Source: Bacteroidia bacterium | GTDB lineage: Bacteria > Bacteroidota > Bacteroidia > Flavobacteriales_D > Cryomorphaceae | NCBI GenBank assembly: GCA_030427905.1 | Contig: JAUICL010000003.1 | Span: forward strand, 609,577-673,576 | Direction of reading: 5' to 3' | DNA: 64,000 nucleotides | Part shown: positions 61,869-64,000 of the stretch, in pieces | How the letters are laid out: every line of letters starts with the position of its first letter | How positions within the stretch are numbered: position 1 is the stretch's first letter | The notes under the pieces: model-generated | The model's input: only the letters and a program-made list of their open reading frames with translations | What the model was told of the DNA's origin: nothing | Databases searched by the model: none | Made by a program: the position numbers and the translations under genes

Positions 61869-64000
61869 ATGCGTTTGGGTATAACCTTCGTTGTATTGTC
61901 CACTTTTTTATCGCTGACTTGCCTTGCTCAGGAAATATGCGACAATCAAGTGGATGACGATGGTGATGGACTGATAGACCTGAATGACATAGATGACTGC
62001 AGTTGTGAAGGAACATTCATTGGTGACACGGACAATTTAATCTCCAATGGGTCATTTGAAAACATGGGATGCTGCCCACAAGCAGAGCACCAGATTTATT
62101 GCACTCCCGGTTGGCTCGTAGCATCAAACGCAACTTCAGATTACTTTCATCTTTGCGGTTATTTTAATCCAGCCATTCCTTTACCTCTTCCCGATGGTGA
62201 TGGAGTCATGGGGGGAATTCTTGAACCAGGTTCAGCGACTAACTTTTCCTATTCGGAGTATATTACAACATGTCCAACTTCAACATTGCTTGCTGGTGAG
62301 AATTATAGCCTAAACCTCTACATTGCGGGGTGCACTTCATCTGGCGAAAGTCCAGATGTTGCTTCAATCGACCTAACTCTTTATGGTTATCCAACATGCG
62401 GCAGTGGCAACCCGCTCATTTCTACTATGGAATGTCCCGCTCCATATGGATGGTATGAGCTTGGTTCTGTAGAATACCAACCCAATTGTTCATGGAATGT
62501 GGTTTCGATTGATTTCACTCCGAATCAAAATACCAATGCGATAATGATTGGTCCACCTTGTGAGTTTGACGCAAGTTATCTGGATATTCGGACATGGTTT
62601 TTCTACGATGATCTAACTCTGGGTCAGCCGTCAGAAGTTGAAATAACCCAGACTGGCGGCACCTGTATAGAAGACCTTGTACTGTCTAGTGAACAAATCG
62701 CTGGCGTAGACTATCAATGGTACTACGAAGGTGCAGCGTTGCCAGGTGAAACATCACCATCATTGAACCTTGGCTACCAGTTTGAATTCGGTTGGTATCA
62801 ACTTAGAGCTTTCAATTCTGTTAATGGAACTTGTAAGATTTCGCAAATAGAAATTAATCCCTCACAAAGCAATGACATCATTAATTTTGAATCAAATACT
62901 CAAGTTGGATGTGTTCCTCTCCATGTATCGTTCACAAATCTAACCCCCTCTGAATTCGATGGCCAGTTTCAATGGGAAATCAACTCGGGAGTTTACGAAA
63001 CCACCGATTTGGACATAACCCTATCTAATCCCGGCCTTTATTCTGTGACTCTCACAGGCACGACTGAAGATGGATGTGTAACAAGTGCGACAATCGAAGA
63101 TTACATTGAGGTATACAGTATCCCATCTCCAGAAATTTCATCAATTCAGCATAGTGAATGTGCTCCTTTTAACATTCTACTTGAAGAAGTTGCATTGGAA
63201 GGCAACTTCCAATATGTATGGGAATATATGTCTGAAGAGATTTCAACTGAGGCATTTGTGCTATTAGAACTACAGTCTGAAGGGACTCACACAATACACT
63301 TGGAGGTAATTGATCAGTCTACCGGATGTTCCGCATCTGATGCAGCCGAATTAAGTCTTATAAATGATTTACCAACCCTAATACTTGAAGGCCCTGAATC
63401 ACTATGTCGGTCCGGTTCTTCCGACACCCTTCGAGCAAATTTTTACGAAGGAACAGTCTTTTGGTCGCAAGGTGAGACTACCCCCTTTCTCGAAATCTTT
63501 GAACCTGGAACATATTCTGTAATACTTACACGTGAAGATGGTTGCTCAACCTTAGACTCCATAACCGTCGAGCCACTTGAAAAGCCCAGTATCATTACCA
63601 GTAATAAAGAAGGATGTCTTGGCGAACAAGTTCAACTTTTTGCGCAATCGAATGTACAAGATGTAAGATGGGTCAACATTTCAAACACCCAGGTGGCGTA
63701 TGTCAGTCAAGAAGGTGTATACCTAGCTCAAGCCGAAAATGAATGCGGTATTAGTACAACGGAAGCTGTTGTAACATTCAAAGACTGTTCATGTCCGGTC
63801 TACATCCCAAACGCATTCTCACCAAACGGAGATGGGGTTAATGACATTTTCAAACCTGAGCTGAACTGCCCTCTACAATTCTATGAGCTCAGAATCTTAA
63901 ACAGGTGGGGAAACGAAGTCTACTTCTCCAATGACCCTCAAAAGGGGTGGAATGGAAGCTCTGAAAATGGTGGTCAATACTTCGGACCAAGTCAAGTCTA
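61869..64000 (+). CDS. Adhesin-like protein, paralog of the 53092 gene; 3' end outside window
   Basis: From ATG 61869 the frame is open for 710 codons to the window end. Signal peptide MRLGITFVVLSTFLSLTCLA. It has the same order as the 53092 gene: D-rich loop (NQVDDDGDGLIDLNDIDDCS), Cys-rich domain (MGCCPQAEHQIYCTPGW), Ig-like domain (YQWYYEGAALPGETSPSLNL), PKD-like part and, from 63409, the near-identical 3' segment with the start of the type B CTD (IPNAFSPNGDGVNDIFKP). By comparison about 85 more bases should reach the stop. The N-terminal two thirds clearly differ from the paralog while the 3' part is nearly identical. Gap to the previous gene is 25 bp, so it may share its transcript. Confidence 0.88.
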   Translation, partial: MRLGITFVVLSTFLSLTCLAQEICDNQVDDDGDGLIDLNDIDDCSCEGTFIGDTDNLISNGSFENMGCCPQAEHQIYCTPGWLVASNATSDYFHLCGYFNPAIPLPLPDGDGVMGGILEPGSATNFSYSEYITTCPTSTLLAGENYSLNLYIAGCTSSGESPDVASIDLTLYGYPTCGSGNPLISTMECPAPYGWYELGSVEYQPNCSWNVVSIDFTPNQNTNAIMIGPPCEFDASYLDIRTWFFYDDLTLGQPSEVEITQTGGTCIEDLVLSSEQIAGVDYQWYYEGAALPGETSPSLNLGYQFEFGWYQLRAFNSVNGTCKISQIEINPSQSNDIINFESNTQVGCVPLHVSFTNLTPSEFDGQFQWEINSGVYETTDLDITLSNPGLYSVTLTGTTEDGCVTSATIEDYIEVYSIPSPEISSIQHSECAPFNILLEEVALEGNFQYVWEYMSEEISTEAFVLLELQSEGTHTIHLEVIDQSTGCSASDAAELSLINDLPTLILEGPESLCRSGSSDTLRANFYEGTVFWSQGETTPFLEIFEPGTYSVILTREDGCSTLDSITVEPLEKPSIITSNKEGCLGEQVQLFAQSNVQDVRWVNISNTQVAYVSQEGVYLAQAENECGISTTEAVVTFKDCSCPVYIPNAFSPNGDGVNDIFKPELNCPLQFYELRILNRWGNEVYFSNDPQKGWNGSSENGGQYFGPSQV
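63409..64000 (+). repeat. Copy 2 of the near-identical 592-bp direct repeat
   Basis: Matches 54689-55280 with two silent differences (63530 and 63638). It runs to the end of the window, so its true length is at least 592 bp. Same orientation, 8.7 kb apart, bracketing the genes at 55583 and 57935. Confidence 0.97.

Noticed and set aside
1..64000. CRISPR array, integrase, phage or defence island
   Set aside because: No regularly spaced repeats, Cas, recombinase or restriction genes were seen; the WYL regulator alone is not evidence for defence.
1..64000. tRNA or rRNA genes
   Set aside because: No cloverleaf or rRNA-like stretch was recognised in the intergenic regions; a covariance search would be decisive.

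Overview
The window looks like a chromosomal segment of a Bacteroidota bacterium, probably a marine Flavobacteriales-type lineage. The evidence is several secreted proteins with type IX secretion (T9SS) C-terminal signals, a PorP/SprF-family protein with an OmpA partner, two-component and LuxR regulators fused to TPR domains, head-GIN/DUF2807 and DUF3857 proteins, weak Shine-Dalgarno sequences and promoter elements of the TTG/TAnnTTTG type. Lineage below phylum is inference. No rRNA, tRNA, CRISPR array, insertion sequence, integrase or phage gene was seen.

Layout: 1-570 is the 3' part of an AlkA-like DNA glycosylase. 625-4433 holds a small EF-hand-like protein and the fused acyl-CoA mutase IcmF. 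4620-7265 has a secreted thioredoxin-like protein, a DUF4199-like membrane protein and an orphan secreted protein. 7287-15691 is a surface locus: M43 metalloprotease, PorP/SprF protein and OmpA-family lipoprotein-like protein in one operon, divergent from a 1468-aa PKD-repeat adhesin. 15698-20831 carries a GDPD lipoprotein, an ArnT-like glycosyltransferase, a UDP-sugar epimerase, a LAB_N membrane protein and a DPM1/ArnC-like GT2; together they suggest envelope glycan or lipid A decoration. 20943-25805 is an overlapping GH20-CutC-GH2 operon that fits N-glycan (chitobiose/mannose) scavenging. 25884-30298 has a T9SS propeller protein divergent from a TPR histidine kinase and its NarL-type regulator. 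30310-32700 is an operon of aromatic amino acid hydroxylase, a 56-aa membrane protein and a GNAT enzyme. 32884-43628 is mixed housekeeping and envelope genes (DnaJ-like, transglutaminase/DUF2569, Omp85-type barrel, SPFH protein, WYL regulator, VTT protein, asparaginase). 43625-47176 is a five-gene ECF sigma operon with two GIN/DUF4097-type surface proteins. 47660-51168 is Ppx/GppA plus valyl-tRNA synthetase.

51418-64000 is a visibly more AT-rich surface-protein block: a membrane TPR-LuxR regulator followed by four large secreted T9SS cargo genes in the same direction. The last one runs off the window edge. The first and last are paralogs with divergent N-terminal parts but a 592-bp 3' segment that differs at only two positions, both silent. 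This is the strongest unusual signal in the window and points to recent gene conversion or duplication of the sorting-domain end of adhesin genes. Two non-coding stretches over 300 bp (18154-18524 and 47177-47659) contain dyad-rich, repeat-like sequence.
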